Positions 1 to 7,030 of a stretch of 64,000 bases of DNA are shown here, piece after piece (positions within the stretch are counted from its first letter, which is position 1; every line of letters starts with the position of its first letter). This DNA comes from Roseateles_B sp051857535 (GTDB taxonomy: Bacteria; Pseudomonadota; Gammaproteobacteria; Burkholderiales; Burkholderiaceae_C): positions 62,001 to 126,000 of the forward strand of contig NZ_JBPZGY010000003.1 of the NCBI RefSeq assembly GCF_051857535.1. Reading direction: 5' to 3'. The translations under genes were made by a program, and so were the position numbers. Below the pieces are notes generated by a model. It saw nothing but the letters and a program-made list of their open reading frames with translations, did no database searches and had not been told where the DNA came from.

Positions 1-267
1 GGTGTTGAGTGCATAGGAGCGCAGCACGGCCAGGGTTTCCTGCCGAGCCCGGAAGGCCAGCACCTCGTCCTTGTGGATACCGGGCTGGCGCAGGGGGCGC
101 GCCAGTTCGCCCGCCAGCCGCTTCAAGGCCTGGTACTCGGCCAGGCGCGGGTCTGCCTGCAAGGGCAAGGGCAGCGCGGCTTGCAGCTGCAGGTACTGAT
201 AGCAGCTCAGCCCGGCCAATCCAGCCATCAGGGCCATGAACAGCCCCAGGCGCCAGCGACGTGACAT
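1..267 (-). CDS. membrane-anchored hypothetical protein, cut by the window edge
   Basis: The reading frame is open from an ATG at 267 (minus strand) to the left edge, 89 codons, so only the N-terminus is visible. It starts MSRRWRLGLF and has one hydrophobic segment at about residues 7-22, consistent with an uncleaved signal anchor or a signal peptide. A charged, helical-looking stretch follows. A purine-rich ribosome binding site (GGGAGAA) lies just upstream. An ATG 4 bases further upstream is in another frame and stops quickly, so 267 is the better start. I do not recognise the family. A GAACGTTCGTTC palindrome lies about 90 bp upstream and may control it. Confidence 0.6.
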   Translation of the reverse strand, partial: MSRRWRLGLFMALMAGLAGLSCYQYLQLQAALPLPLQADPRLAEYQALKRLAGELARPLRQPGIHKDEVLAFRARQETLAVLRSYALNT

Positions 268-356
268 GACATTCTTCTCCCTGAGTGCGCGCATCCTAGG
301 GAGCAAGGCTGGGCCGGCTGTTCAGGGTTTGACCGCGGCGCCGTGCACTACTGCAC

Positions 357-368
357 GAACGTTCGTTC
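357..368. promoter_or_regulatory. operator-like palindrome GAACGTTCGTTC
   Basis: The site sits between the sorB stop and the divergent partial gene ending at 267. It differs by one base from the perfect palindrome GAACGATCGTTC found at 50702-50713 and 60612-60623, upstream of acyl-CoA and oxidoreductase genes. The flanking base gives an overlapping perfect palindrome ACGAACGTTCGT at 355-366. Palindromes of this form are typical of TetR-family operators. The binding protein is not identified. Confidence 0.4.
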
Positions 369-391
369 AGCGAGGGTGCTTGCCCCCTGGC

Positions 392-751
392 TCAGGGCTT
401 GACGCTGCCGGCCGAGCGAGAGACGAACTGGGCCAGCGCCTCCATGTCAGCCGCGTCCAGCTTGCCGGCGTAGCTGGGCATGACGCCCAGGCCGCTCTGA
501 AGCACCCGTCGTACCCGCGCGGCGTCCGGCTTGAGCTCATCCAGCACGGGGCCTACTTCTCCACTGCTGCCGGCGGCGGCCAGCGTATGGCAGACCGCGC
601 AAGGCGGAGCGGCCTTGGCGGTGAACAGCTCGCGACCGCGCTGCAGCTGAGTGTCCTCGGCGGCAAGGGCGGCAGAGGACAGGCCCGCCGCCAGCAAGGG
701 CAGCAGCAGGCCCGCCCGTGCGGGCCGGAACCTGGGGTCAGGTCTTGCCAT
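392..751 (-). CDS. sorB: SorB-like cytochrome c subunit of sulfite dehydrogenase
   Basis: 119-residue secreted monohaem cytochrome c. It has an N-terminal signal peptide with likely cleavage near residue 31, a haem-binding CAVCH motif at residues 51-55, and a likely axial methionine in GVMPSYAG (Met91). Its start codon overlaps the sorA stop by one base (TGATG), so the two are translationally coupled. In SorAB systems SorB takes electrons from the molybdenum/haem-free SorA subunit during periplasmic sulfite oxidation and passes them to cytochrome c and the terminal oxidase. The SorB call rests on this gene pairing and on size. The cytochrome family itself is certain from the motif. Confidence 0.85.
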   Translation of the reverse strand: MARPDPRFRPARAGLLLPLLAAGLSSAALAAEDTQLQRGRELFTAKAAPPCAVCHTLAAAGSSGEVGPVLDELKPDAARVRRVLQSGLGVMPSYAGKLDAADMEALAQFVSRSAGSVKP

Positions 752-1965
752 CAGGCCACCACCAGCTTGACAGCGTGGTCGCGCCAGCTGTTGTTGTTGT
801 AGCCGTGGGCGTTCTCGACGCGATCGGCTGGCTGCACATTGCCCGCCACGTCAACGGCCCGGCTGGCCAGTTGGTAGCTGCCTGCCGGCAGTTGCACAGA
901 CAAGGCGAACTGGCGCCAGGCGAAGCGGCCGAGGTCCGGGCCGATCAGGCGGGCCGTATGCCAGCTCTCGCCGCCATCCACGCTGACTTCCACGCGCTCG
1001 ATGGCCTGCGTGCCGCCGAAAGCCACGCCGTGGATCTGCACGCGGCCGGCCTTCACAGGGCCGCCGTCCGACAAGGGGCCGTTGATCCAGGACTTGACGT
1101 TCATCTCCCAGACCGAGGCCTGGTCCGGGCTGCTCTGGGCGCCGGGCGGGGTCATGCGGTAGCCGTGAGCCATGATCTTGGCCTTGGACTCGGTGCTGCC
1201 AAAGGACAGTCGCTTGATGTACTTGATGTTGTTGACGCCCTGGTAGCCCGGCACGATCAGGCGCAGGGGGCCGCCATGGGCCAGGGACAGCGGCTCGCCG
1301 TTCATCTCCCAGGCCAGCAGGCAGTCCTCCAGGGCCTTGATGGGCACCGAGCGCTCGACAAGCACACTCAGGGGGTCCACACCTTCGGGCAGCTTCTCGC
1401 CGCCAGTGCCGGTCAGGAACACGGCGCCCTCGGCCAGGCCGCCCAGAGCGGCGACGACGTTGCGCACCGGCACGCCACTCCACAGCACGCAGCCCGCGGC
1501 GCCCACGGTCCAGGGCGTGCCGCTGGGCTTGCTGGGGAAGAAGCCGCGGCCGTTGCCCGAGCACTGCAGCACGGTGGCGACGGTCTCCAGGCCCAGGGTC
1601 TTGAGCTCGGCCAGGCTGAGGCTGCGCGGCTGCTTCACGCCGCTGACCTCCAGGGACCAGTCGTCGCGCTTGTCCAGGACGCTGGCGTCCGGTGCGGGGA
1701 GGTTGTTGCGGATGTAGAGCTGCTGGGCTGGCGTGATGACGCTGCTGCCGAAGGCGCTGCGGCGGGTCTCGATGGTGGTGCCGCTGTGGACCACCAGCGC
1801 GGCGGGATTCTTCCAGGCAGCATAGGCGGGCAGGGGCTTGGCCGGCGGCGTGGCCGTCGGCGCTGCGCCCTGTGCCTGGGCCCAGCCGCTGAGTCCCAGG
1901 GCCCCGAAGGCGGTGGCGGCTCCCCCCAGCACACGGCGGCGGGCAATCAGATCGTCATGGCTCAT
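751..1965 (-). CDS. sorA: SorA-like molybdopterin sulfite dehydrogenase, catalytic subunit
   Basis: 404 residues of the sulfite oxidase family. It begins with a twin-arginine type signal (RRR at residues 9-11 followed by a hydrophobic segment), as expected for a cofactor-loaded periplasmic enzyme. The molybdenum-ligand cysteine is Cys135 in VLQCSGNGRGFF, a hallmark of the family. The C-terminal part carries the Mo-co dimerisation domain. It catalyses sulfite plus water to sulfate, releasing two electrons to SorB. ATG at 1965 is preceded by AAGGAG at good spacing. It is transcribed away from a secreted rhodanese-fusion gene, whose sulfur-transfer chemistry can release sulfite, so a shared sulfur role is plausible. 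Confidence 0.92.
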   Translation of the reverse strand: MSHDDLIARRRVLGGAATAFGALGLSGWAQAQGAAPTATPPAKPLPAYAAWKNPAALVVHSGTTIETRRSAFGSSVITPAQQLYIRNNLPAPDASVLDKRDDWSLEVSGVKQPRSLSLAELKTLGLETVATVLQCSGNGRGFFPSKPSGTPWTVGAAGCVLWSGVPVRNVVAALGGLAEGAVFLTGTGGEKLPEGVDPLSVLVERSVPIKALEDCLLAWEMNGEPLSLAHGGPLRLIVPGYQGVNNIKYIKRLSFGSTESKAKIMAHGYRMTPPGAQSSPDQASVWEMNVKSWINGPLSDGGPVKAGRVQIHGVAFGGTQAIERVEVSVDGGESWHTARLIGPDLGRFAWRQFALSVQLPAGSYQLASRAVDVAGNVQPADRVENAHGYNNNSWRDHAVKLVVA

Positions 1966-2153
1966 CTTGGCTCCTTGTCGTCATGGTCATCGCCCGGGGG
2001 CGCAGCGCGCATTGTGGGGTGTGGCGGCAGGGGGGCGACCCAGTTACAGAGGATGCAGCTGTGACGATCTGAAACAAAACTCACCGTCAATCGACAGTGT
2101 GTGTGCGGATGTGCCACTACGCTGAGCACCTATCAAAACAGTTGGGGATGTAC

Positions 2154-3326
2154 ATGAGCAAGAACAATGGCATGCGTGCTCTGGGGGTGGTAATGCTGGG
2201 GCTGCAACTGGCCGGACAGGCCCAGGCAGCGGTCAACGCGATGGTCGTCGTGGAGCCTACGGCGCGCAAGGCAGGCCTGACGGTCTCTCAGCAAGGGGTT
2301 GAATCGGGTCTGGGCAAGGTGCTGGGGCAACCCGTCAACCTGGGCACCAGCGAGGACCTCACCGACATGATGCGGGCCACGCGCAGCGGCGGCTACGAGC
2401 TTTTCATCGGCCCGGCGCAGGTTGCGGCCTCGGCCTTGAGCCGTGGCTATGAACTCCTGGGCGCAACCCAGGGCTCCGAGCCCTTCGTGCTGGTCGCTCG
2501 CGCGGAGTTGGCGGATCTCGCAGCCCTGCGTGGCCGGCGGCTGTACCTTCCGCAGCAGGACTCCATCTACACCTACATGGCGCGCGGCCTGCTGACGCAG
2601 GGCGGACTGTCCATGCAGGACCTGCGCGTGGCGCACGAGCGTTATCCGCAGGCGGGCCTGGCCGCCTTGCTGGTGGGCAGCGCCGATGCCACGGTCGTGC
2701 GTCAGAGCGAATGGAAGGAGTGGCAAGGCCAGTACGGCCAGGCGGCCAAGGTGCTGGCCAGTTCCGAGCCCGTGCCCGGCGGTTTCAGCGTGGTCGTCAA
2801 GAAGGACTTGCCGGCGGAGGCCCGCGTCCGGCTGGCCCAATGGTTCGCCGCTGTGCCTGCCAGCACGGGCCTGAGCCAGGCGCGCTTCAAGCCCGAGATG
2901 CAGGAGTACAAGCGGGTGGCCGACCTCGGTCACTTCACGCCCACTCAGTTGCCCGGTGTGACGCGGGTGACGGCGCGCGAGGCCCAGCAGCTGCAGGCCA
3001 AGGGCGCCGTGCTGGTGGACACCCGCATCGAGAAGGAGTACCAGGCCCGGCACATTCGCGGCGCGCTGTGGCTGCCCTATGTGGAGAAGAGCCTCAAGGA
3101 TGTGGCCTTCAATCCCGCCCTCGATGACTTCAGCGCCTTGGACAAGACCGACAAGCTGAAGCCCTCGCAAGCCGTGATCTTTGCCTGCAACGGGGCCGAG
3201 TGCTGGAAGTCCTACAAGGCCGCGAAGATGGCTCAGTCCAAGGGTTTCAAGTCCGTGTACTGGCTGCGCGGCGGCCTGCCCGAGTGGGAGTCCGAAGGCT
3301 TGCCCGTGGAGGCCGCGGGCAGCTGA
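2154..3326 (+). CDS. secreted solute-binding domain fused to a rhodanese domain
   Basis: 390 residues from the ATG at 2154, chosen because GGGGA sits at proper distance; an ATG at 2148 is too close. A signal peptide ends near AQA (about residue 26). Residues about 27-260 resemble PhnD-type phosphate/phosphonate-binding proteins (VEPTARKAGLTVSQQG, then a DLAALRGRRLYLP-like hinge region). Residues about 270-388 are a rhodanese homology domain with DTRIEKEYQARHIRGA and the active loop CNGAECWKS. Cys345 is the expected persulfide cysteine, and a second cysteine lies at 350. Rhodaneses move sulfane sulfur, and their thiosulfate reaction yields sulfite. It is divergent from sorAB (188 bp apart). 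The substrate of the binding domain is unknown. Confidence 0.8.
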   Translation: MSKNNGMRALGVVMLGLQLAGQAQAAVNAMVVVEPTARKAGLTVSQQGVESGLGKVLGQPVNLGTSEDLTDMMRATRSGGYELFIGPAQVAASALSRGYELLGATQGSEPFVLVARAELADLAALRGRRLYLPQQDSIYTYMARGLLTQGGLSMQDLRVAHERYPQAGLAALLVGSADATVVRQSEWKEWQGQYGQAAKVLASSEPVPGGFSVVVKKDLPAEARVRLAQWFAAVPASTGLSQARFKPEMQEYKRVADLGHFTPTQLPGVTRVTAREAQQLQAKGAVLVDTRIEKEYQARHIRGALWLPYVEKSLKDVAFNPALDDFSALDKTDKLKPSQAVIFACNGAECWKSYKAAKMAQSKGFKSVYWLRGGLPEWESEGLPVEAAGS

Positions 3327-3485
3327 GCTCGGCTGCAGGAGAGCCTCCGGGCGGGCCGGCGAAGATCGCATGAAAGCCATGCGCTCGCCTCATCGTTTTC
3401 CCTTCATGGCTGTCCCCTGCAGGCCTGACTGTAGGGCCTGACAGTTGGCGCCCCGAAAGTGGCTACCTAGAGTCGCCGGCAGCTT

Positions 3486-3510
3486 GCGCATCACCACGGG
3501 GGTGATGCGC
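3486..3510. promoter_or_regulatory. perfect 10-bp hairpin upstream of the metallopeptidase gene
   Basis: GCGCATCACC at 3486-3495 and GGTGATGCGC at 3501-3510 are perfect inverted copies around a 5-base loop. They lie 29 bp before the start codon of the peptidase gene. There is no T tract, so it is not a standard terminator for the upstream gene. It could be a leader hairpin or an operator. The function is inferred only from position. Confidence 0.45.
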
Positions 3511-3539
3511 GGCGCCCCTCAAACTCGATGGAGTCACCG

Positions 3540-4586
3540 ATGAACCAAACCATGGTCAAGTGGGCAATCCTGGCTGGCGCTGCCACCGCAGCGGTCTCGG
3601 CTCAGGCGGCAGGTCTGTCCGTCCGTCTGGAAGTGGCCAGCCCTGTGCTGAAGGGCGACGTGGACGTCCACGTCACCCTGACGCTCACCAACACCTCGCG
3701 CACGCCGATGTTCCTGCCCAAGACGCAGTTGCCGGGGCAGGTGCACGAGTCCGCCCTGTTCCGCGTCACGCGTGACGGGGAGCCCGTGGCCTACACCGGC
3801 CGCTTGGTGAAGCGCACCGCGGCGGCTGAGCACGAGATCGTGCGTCTGGCGCCTGGCGCGTCCATGAGTTTCCAGGTCGAACTGACCGGCGGCTACGACA
3901 TGAGCCAGAACGGTCGCTATGCCATCGAGTACGTGGGCCTGGCAAAGCAGCAGTCGGGCCAGACCGCCCAACTGGCGCCTGATGCCGGCAGCGGCCCTGT
4001 CTACCTGTGGCTGGAAGGTCGCACCCAGCAGCCCGAGGCGCAGGTCACGCTGGCGCCTTCGCTGGCCGGCTCCATCTCCTACACGGGCAACTGCACGGCC
4101 ACACAGAAGACTACCCTGACCAACGCCGTCACGGCCGCGACCAACTACTCGCAGTCGGCCTACTCCTACCTGAGCGCTACGCCCTCGGCAACCACGCGTT
4201 ACAAGACCTGGTTCGGCGCCTTCAGTACGACGGGTTGGAACACCGCCAAGTCGCACTATGCCAAGACCCTGGATGCTTTCAAAACCAAGGCGCTGACCCT
4301 GGACTGCAGCTGCAAGGATTCGGGTACCTATGCCTATGTCTATCCCAATCAGCCCTACAAGATCTATGTCTGCGGTGCCTTCTGGTCGGCTCCGATGACG
4401 GGCACGGACTCCAAGGGGGGCACCCTGGTGCACGAGATGACGCACTTTACGGTGGTCGCCGGCACTGACGACTGGGCGTATGGCCAGAGCGCGGCCAAGT
4501 CGCTGGCGCTGTCCAACCCCACCAAGGCGCTGGATAACGCGGATAGCCACGAGTACTTCGCGGAGAACACGCCGAGCTTGCCGTGA
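3540..4586 (+). CDS. secreted M35-type (deuterolysin/peptidyl-Lys) metalloendopeptidase
   Basis: 348 residues from ATG 3540, which has GGAG ten bases upstream; the ATG at 3528 overlaps that Shine-Dalgarno site. A signal peptide ends near AQA (about residue 23). The N-terminal half (about 25-165) looks like a beta-sandwich prodomain or accessory domain. The C-terminal half carries the zinc site HEMTH (His298, Glu299, His302) followed by GTDDWAYG (308-315), the aspzincin signature of family M35 in which Asp311 is the third zinc ligand. Four cysteines in the catalytic half may form disulfides. It is probably a nutritional or predatory exoprotease. It stands alone, followed by a tandem repeat array. 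Confidence 0.88.
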   Translation: MNQTMVKWAILAGAATAAVSAQAAGLSVRLEVASPVLKGDVDVHVTLTLTNTSRTPMFLPKTQLPGQVHESALFRVTRDGEPVAYTGRLVKRTAAAEHEIVRLAPGASMSFQVELTGGYDMSQNGRYAIEYVGLAKQQSGQTAQLAPDAGSGPVYLWLEGRTQQPEAQVTLAPSLAGSISYTGNCTATQKTTLTNAVTAATNYSQSAYSYLSATPSATTRYKTWFGAFSTTGWNTAKSHYAKTLDAFKTKALTLDCSCKDSGTYAYVYPNQPYKIYVCGAFWSAPMTGTDSKGGTLVHEMTHFTVVAGTDDWAYGQSAAKSLALSNPTKALDNADSHEYFAENTPSLP

Positions 4587-4600
4587 GGTGGTGAGCCCCT

Positions 4601-5145
4601 CGCCCGGTCTCGCGGCGCTGAACGCGCGCGAGTCCGGTCGGTCCCCCGGGGGGACGGCAAAGAGGGCGGCGTTGAGCCGCCCTCTTTGCCAAGTGGGCCG
4701 GCTTGGGGCGGCCCGGCGCCGGCCCTGGGGATAGGCCCCTCGCTCGGTCTCGCGGCGCTGAACGCGCGCGAGTCCGGTCGGTCTCCCGGGGGGACAGCAA
4801 AGAGGGCGGCGTTGAGCCGCCCTCTTTGCCAGGTGGGCCGGCTTGGGGCGGCCCGGCACCGGCCCTGGGGATAGGCCCCTCGCCCGGTTTCGCGGCGCTG
4901 AATGCGCGCGAGTCGGGCCGGTCTCCCGGGGGGACAGCAAGGAGGGCGGCGTTGAGCCGCCCTCTTTGCCAGGTGGGCCGGCTTGGGGCGGCCCGGCGCC
5001 GGCCCTGGGGATAGGCCCCTCGCCCGGTTTCGCGGCGCTGAATGCGCGCGAGTCGGGTCGGTGTCCCGTGGGGACAGCAAAGAGGGCGGCGGTGAGCCGC
5101 CCTCTTTGCCAAGTGGGCCGGCTTGGGGTGGCCCGGCGCCGGCCC
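4601..5145. repeat. 140-bp tandem repeat array, about 3.9 copies, each with a 15-bp hairpin
   Basis: Copies begin at 4601, 4741, 4881 and 5021, and the last is cut short at about 5145. The copies are nearly identical, differing by scattered substitutions. Each contains a perfect hairpin, for example GGCAAAGAGGGCGGC at 4656-4670 and its complement at 4676-4690 around GTTGA, and a GTCCCCCGGGGGGAC-like palindrome. The period is not a multiple of three and reading frames stay open on both strands only because of GC bias, so I read it as non-coding. It fills the space between two convergent genes and may act as a bidirectional terminator block. Confidence 0.9.
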
Positions 5146-5153
5146 GAAATGGA

Positions 5154-5178
5154 AAAGGCAGGCTTGAGGCCTGCCTTT
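5154..5178. terminator. bidirectional hairpin terminator downstream of the HDOD gene
   Basis: AAAGGCAGGC at 5154-5163 and GCCTGCCTTT at 5169-5178 pair perfectly around a 5-base loop, with A/T-rich edges on both strands. It lies 17 bp past the stop of the minus-strand HDOD gene and next to the tandem repeats. Confidence 0.65.
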
Positions 5179-5195
5179 GCTTCATGCTGGCGTGG

Positions 5196-6059
5196 CTATT
5201 CTTCGGCCAACAGGTCCTGCACGGCTTCGTTCCAGACGTCCAGGTCCTCGTGGTCGATGTGCAGCCAGTCCATGGCGCGCTGGTGGTGGCTGGCCCAGTC
5301 GGCGTCCTCGGGCAGGCCTTCGTGGCGGCGCATCAGGTGCTCGGCAATCAGGCCGGCGGCCACAAGGGTGTGGACCTCGGGCTCGATGTCGGCATCACCC
5401 AGCGACTCGAAATCATGATGCAGGCGTATCGCCGCCATCAGCGACGGCGCCAGGTTCCAGGCGCGGGCCAGCAGGGCGCCAACCACGGCATGGTCGGTCT
5501 TGTGATTGGCGTTCTCGGTGGCAATGTAGGGGCGATCGATCCGCGCACCCGCCTCGACCATGGTGGCGCCGTAGCCGCGCACGCTCTGCAGCAGCACGGG
5601 GATGCCCACATGGCAGAACAGACCGTAGGTGTGGGCCAGGTCCGGGGACAGACCCGGCAACTGGCGGGCGATGTAACGCATCGCGTGGGCTCGCTTGGCT
5701 GCTCTCTGCCAGAAACGCGTCAGGTGCGGGCTGTTGACGGGGATGGCATGGCGTAGAGCAAAGCCGGTCAGGATGGCCGCCGTCTCGTCCAGGCCCAGCC
5801 GGGTCATGGCCTGGCCCACGGCGCTGCAAGGCATGCCGTCAGCCAGGTGCAGCGGGCTGTTGGCGGTGCGCAGCAAGGTGGCAGACATGGCGACGTCGCT
5901 GGCCGCGATGCGGGCCACCTCGGTCAGGTCCGGTTCGGGGCCCCGCATGGCCTGCTGCAGGCGCTGCAGCATCTCGGGGCAAGGGGGAATGACGATCTGG
6001 CGCAGGGGACCGTTGGCGCGTGCCTGGTCCAGTTCCTGTCGAATGGCTTGCGACTTCAT
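5196..6059 (-). CDS. HDOD domain protein
   Basis: 287 residues from ATG 6059. The frame continues upstream to 6194, but that extension overlaps the divergent region and lacks conserved character. Residues about 15-210 match the HDOD domain, a catalytically dead relative of HD phosphohydrolases: a helical core with SDVAMSATLLRTANSPL and a conserved run of hydrophobic helices ending HVGIPVLLQ. HDOD proteins usually act as signalling or scaffolding modules in c-di-GMP and chemotaxis-type networks. The neighbours LapG and LapD, on the opposite strand, belong to c-di-GMP signalling, which fits. No catalytic function is claimed. Confidence 0.8.
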   Translation of the reverse strand: MKSQAIRQELDQARANGPLRQIVIPPCPEMLQRLQQAMRGPEPDLTEVARIAASDVAMSATLLRTANSPLHLADGMPCSAVGQAMTRLGLDETAAILTGFALRHAIPVNSPHLTRFWQRAAKRAHAMRYIARQLPGLSPDLAHTYGLFCHVGIPVLLQSVRGYGATMVEAGARIDRPYIATENANHKTDHAVVGALLARAWNLAPSLMAAIRLHHDFESLGDADIEPEVHTLVAAGLIAEHLMRRHEGLPEDADWASHHQRAMDWLHIDHEDLDVWNEAVQDLLAEE

Positions 6060-6360
6060 GGGGTGGGTGGCCGGCAAAGGGTGGCCTTGAAGCGCTTGAT
6101 TATGGATGGGCTCAGGAACGAGAGCCGTCGCAATCTGTGGAAATTCCCCGCTCTGGGAGCTTTGCTGGCAGATGGGCACCTCTCGCTTTCCCATTCGCCG
6201 CCAAGCGGATGGATGGGCGAGCGATACTGGCTCGGCCCATGCATCCTGTCCGGCCCAAGAACAAGAGAACTCCAGGCATCCCTTGCTGTCGTTGACCGCT
6301 CACCATGCCCCTGCGAGGTGCCACGCCGCCCACGAGCGGCAGTCTCGGCCCTGGCCCGGG

Positions 6361-7002
6361 TTGCGGCGTGGACGGCAGGCCTTGCTGGTCATGCTGCTGG
6401 CCGGCCTGGGGATGTGGAGCCAGGCCCTGGACAGCAACCGCGTGCTGGAGCTGGCCGCCGGCCGCTCGGCCAAGGCCCTGGCCGGCGCGAGGGCCCTGGT
6501 GCAGATGCTGGAGAAGGCCCAGGGGCTGGACGAGGAAGGGCGGCTGGCCGCCGTCAACGACTTCTACAACCGCCGCATCCAGTTCCGCGACGATCAGGAA
6601 GTCTGGGGCGTGGTCGACTACTGGGCCAGCCCGCTGGAAACGCTGGAGAAGGGCCGCGGCGATTGCGAGGACTACGCCATCGCCAAGTACTTCAGCCTGC
6701 TGGCCCTGGGGCTGGAGCCCGCGCAGCTCCGGCTGGTCTATGTCCGGGCCATGCTCGACGGCCGGCCGCAGGCCCACATGGTGCTGGCCTACTATGCGCA
6801 GCCACAATCCGAGCCCCTGATCCTGGATAACCTCCAGAGCCAGGTCCGGCCGGCGTCCGTCCGTACCGACCTGTCGCCGGTCTTCAGCTTCAACAGCGAG
6901 GGGTTGTGGAGCGGCGTGGCAGGTGCACCTGCGGGCAATCCGACGGCCCGCCTGTCGCAATGGCGCGACGCGCTGGGCAAGGCCCGGGCGGAGGGCTTCT
7001 AA
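6361..7002 (+). CDS. lapG: LapG-like periplasmic transglutaminase-like cysteine protease
   Basis: Residues from a TTG at 6361 give a 213-residue protein with a clean signal peptide (MRRGRQALLVML, cleavage near QA-LD). The frame is open further upstream to an ATG at 6106, so the start is uncertain. The catalytic triad is Cys102 in GRGDCEDYA, His139 in GRPQAHMVLAYY and Asp156 in LILDNL; the 37- and 17-residue spacings closely match LapG. LapG cuts the N-terminal retention module of large surface adhesins unless it is held by LapD. The lapD gene follows 28 bp downstream. No adhesin gene lies in this window. Confidence 0.85.
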   Translation: MRRGRQALLVMLLAGLGMWSQALDSNRVLELAAGRSAKALAGARALVQMLEKAQGLDEEGRLAAVNDFYNRRIQFRDDQEVWGVVDYWASPLETLEKGRGDCEDYAIAKYFSLLALGLEPAQLRLVYVRAMLDGRPQAHMVLAYYAQPQSEPLILDNLQSQVRPASVRTDLSPVFSFNSEGLWSGVAGAPAGNPTARLSQWRDALGKARAEGF

Positions 7003-7030
7003 TGAACAGTGCCGAGGGGAACCACTCACC

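Noticed and set aside
4447..5185. Repetitive proteins encoded across the 140-bp tandem array
   Set aside because: The period is not a multiple of three, so each unit is read in a different frame, and frames on both strands stay open only through GC bias.
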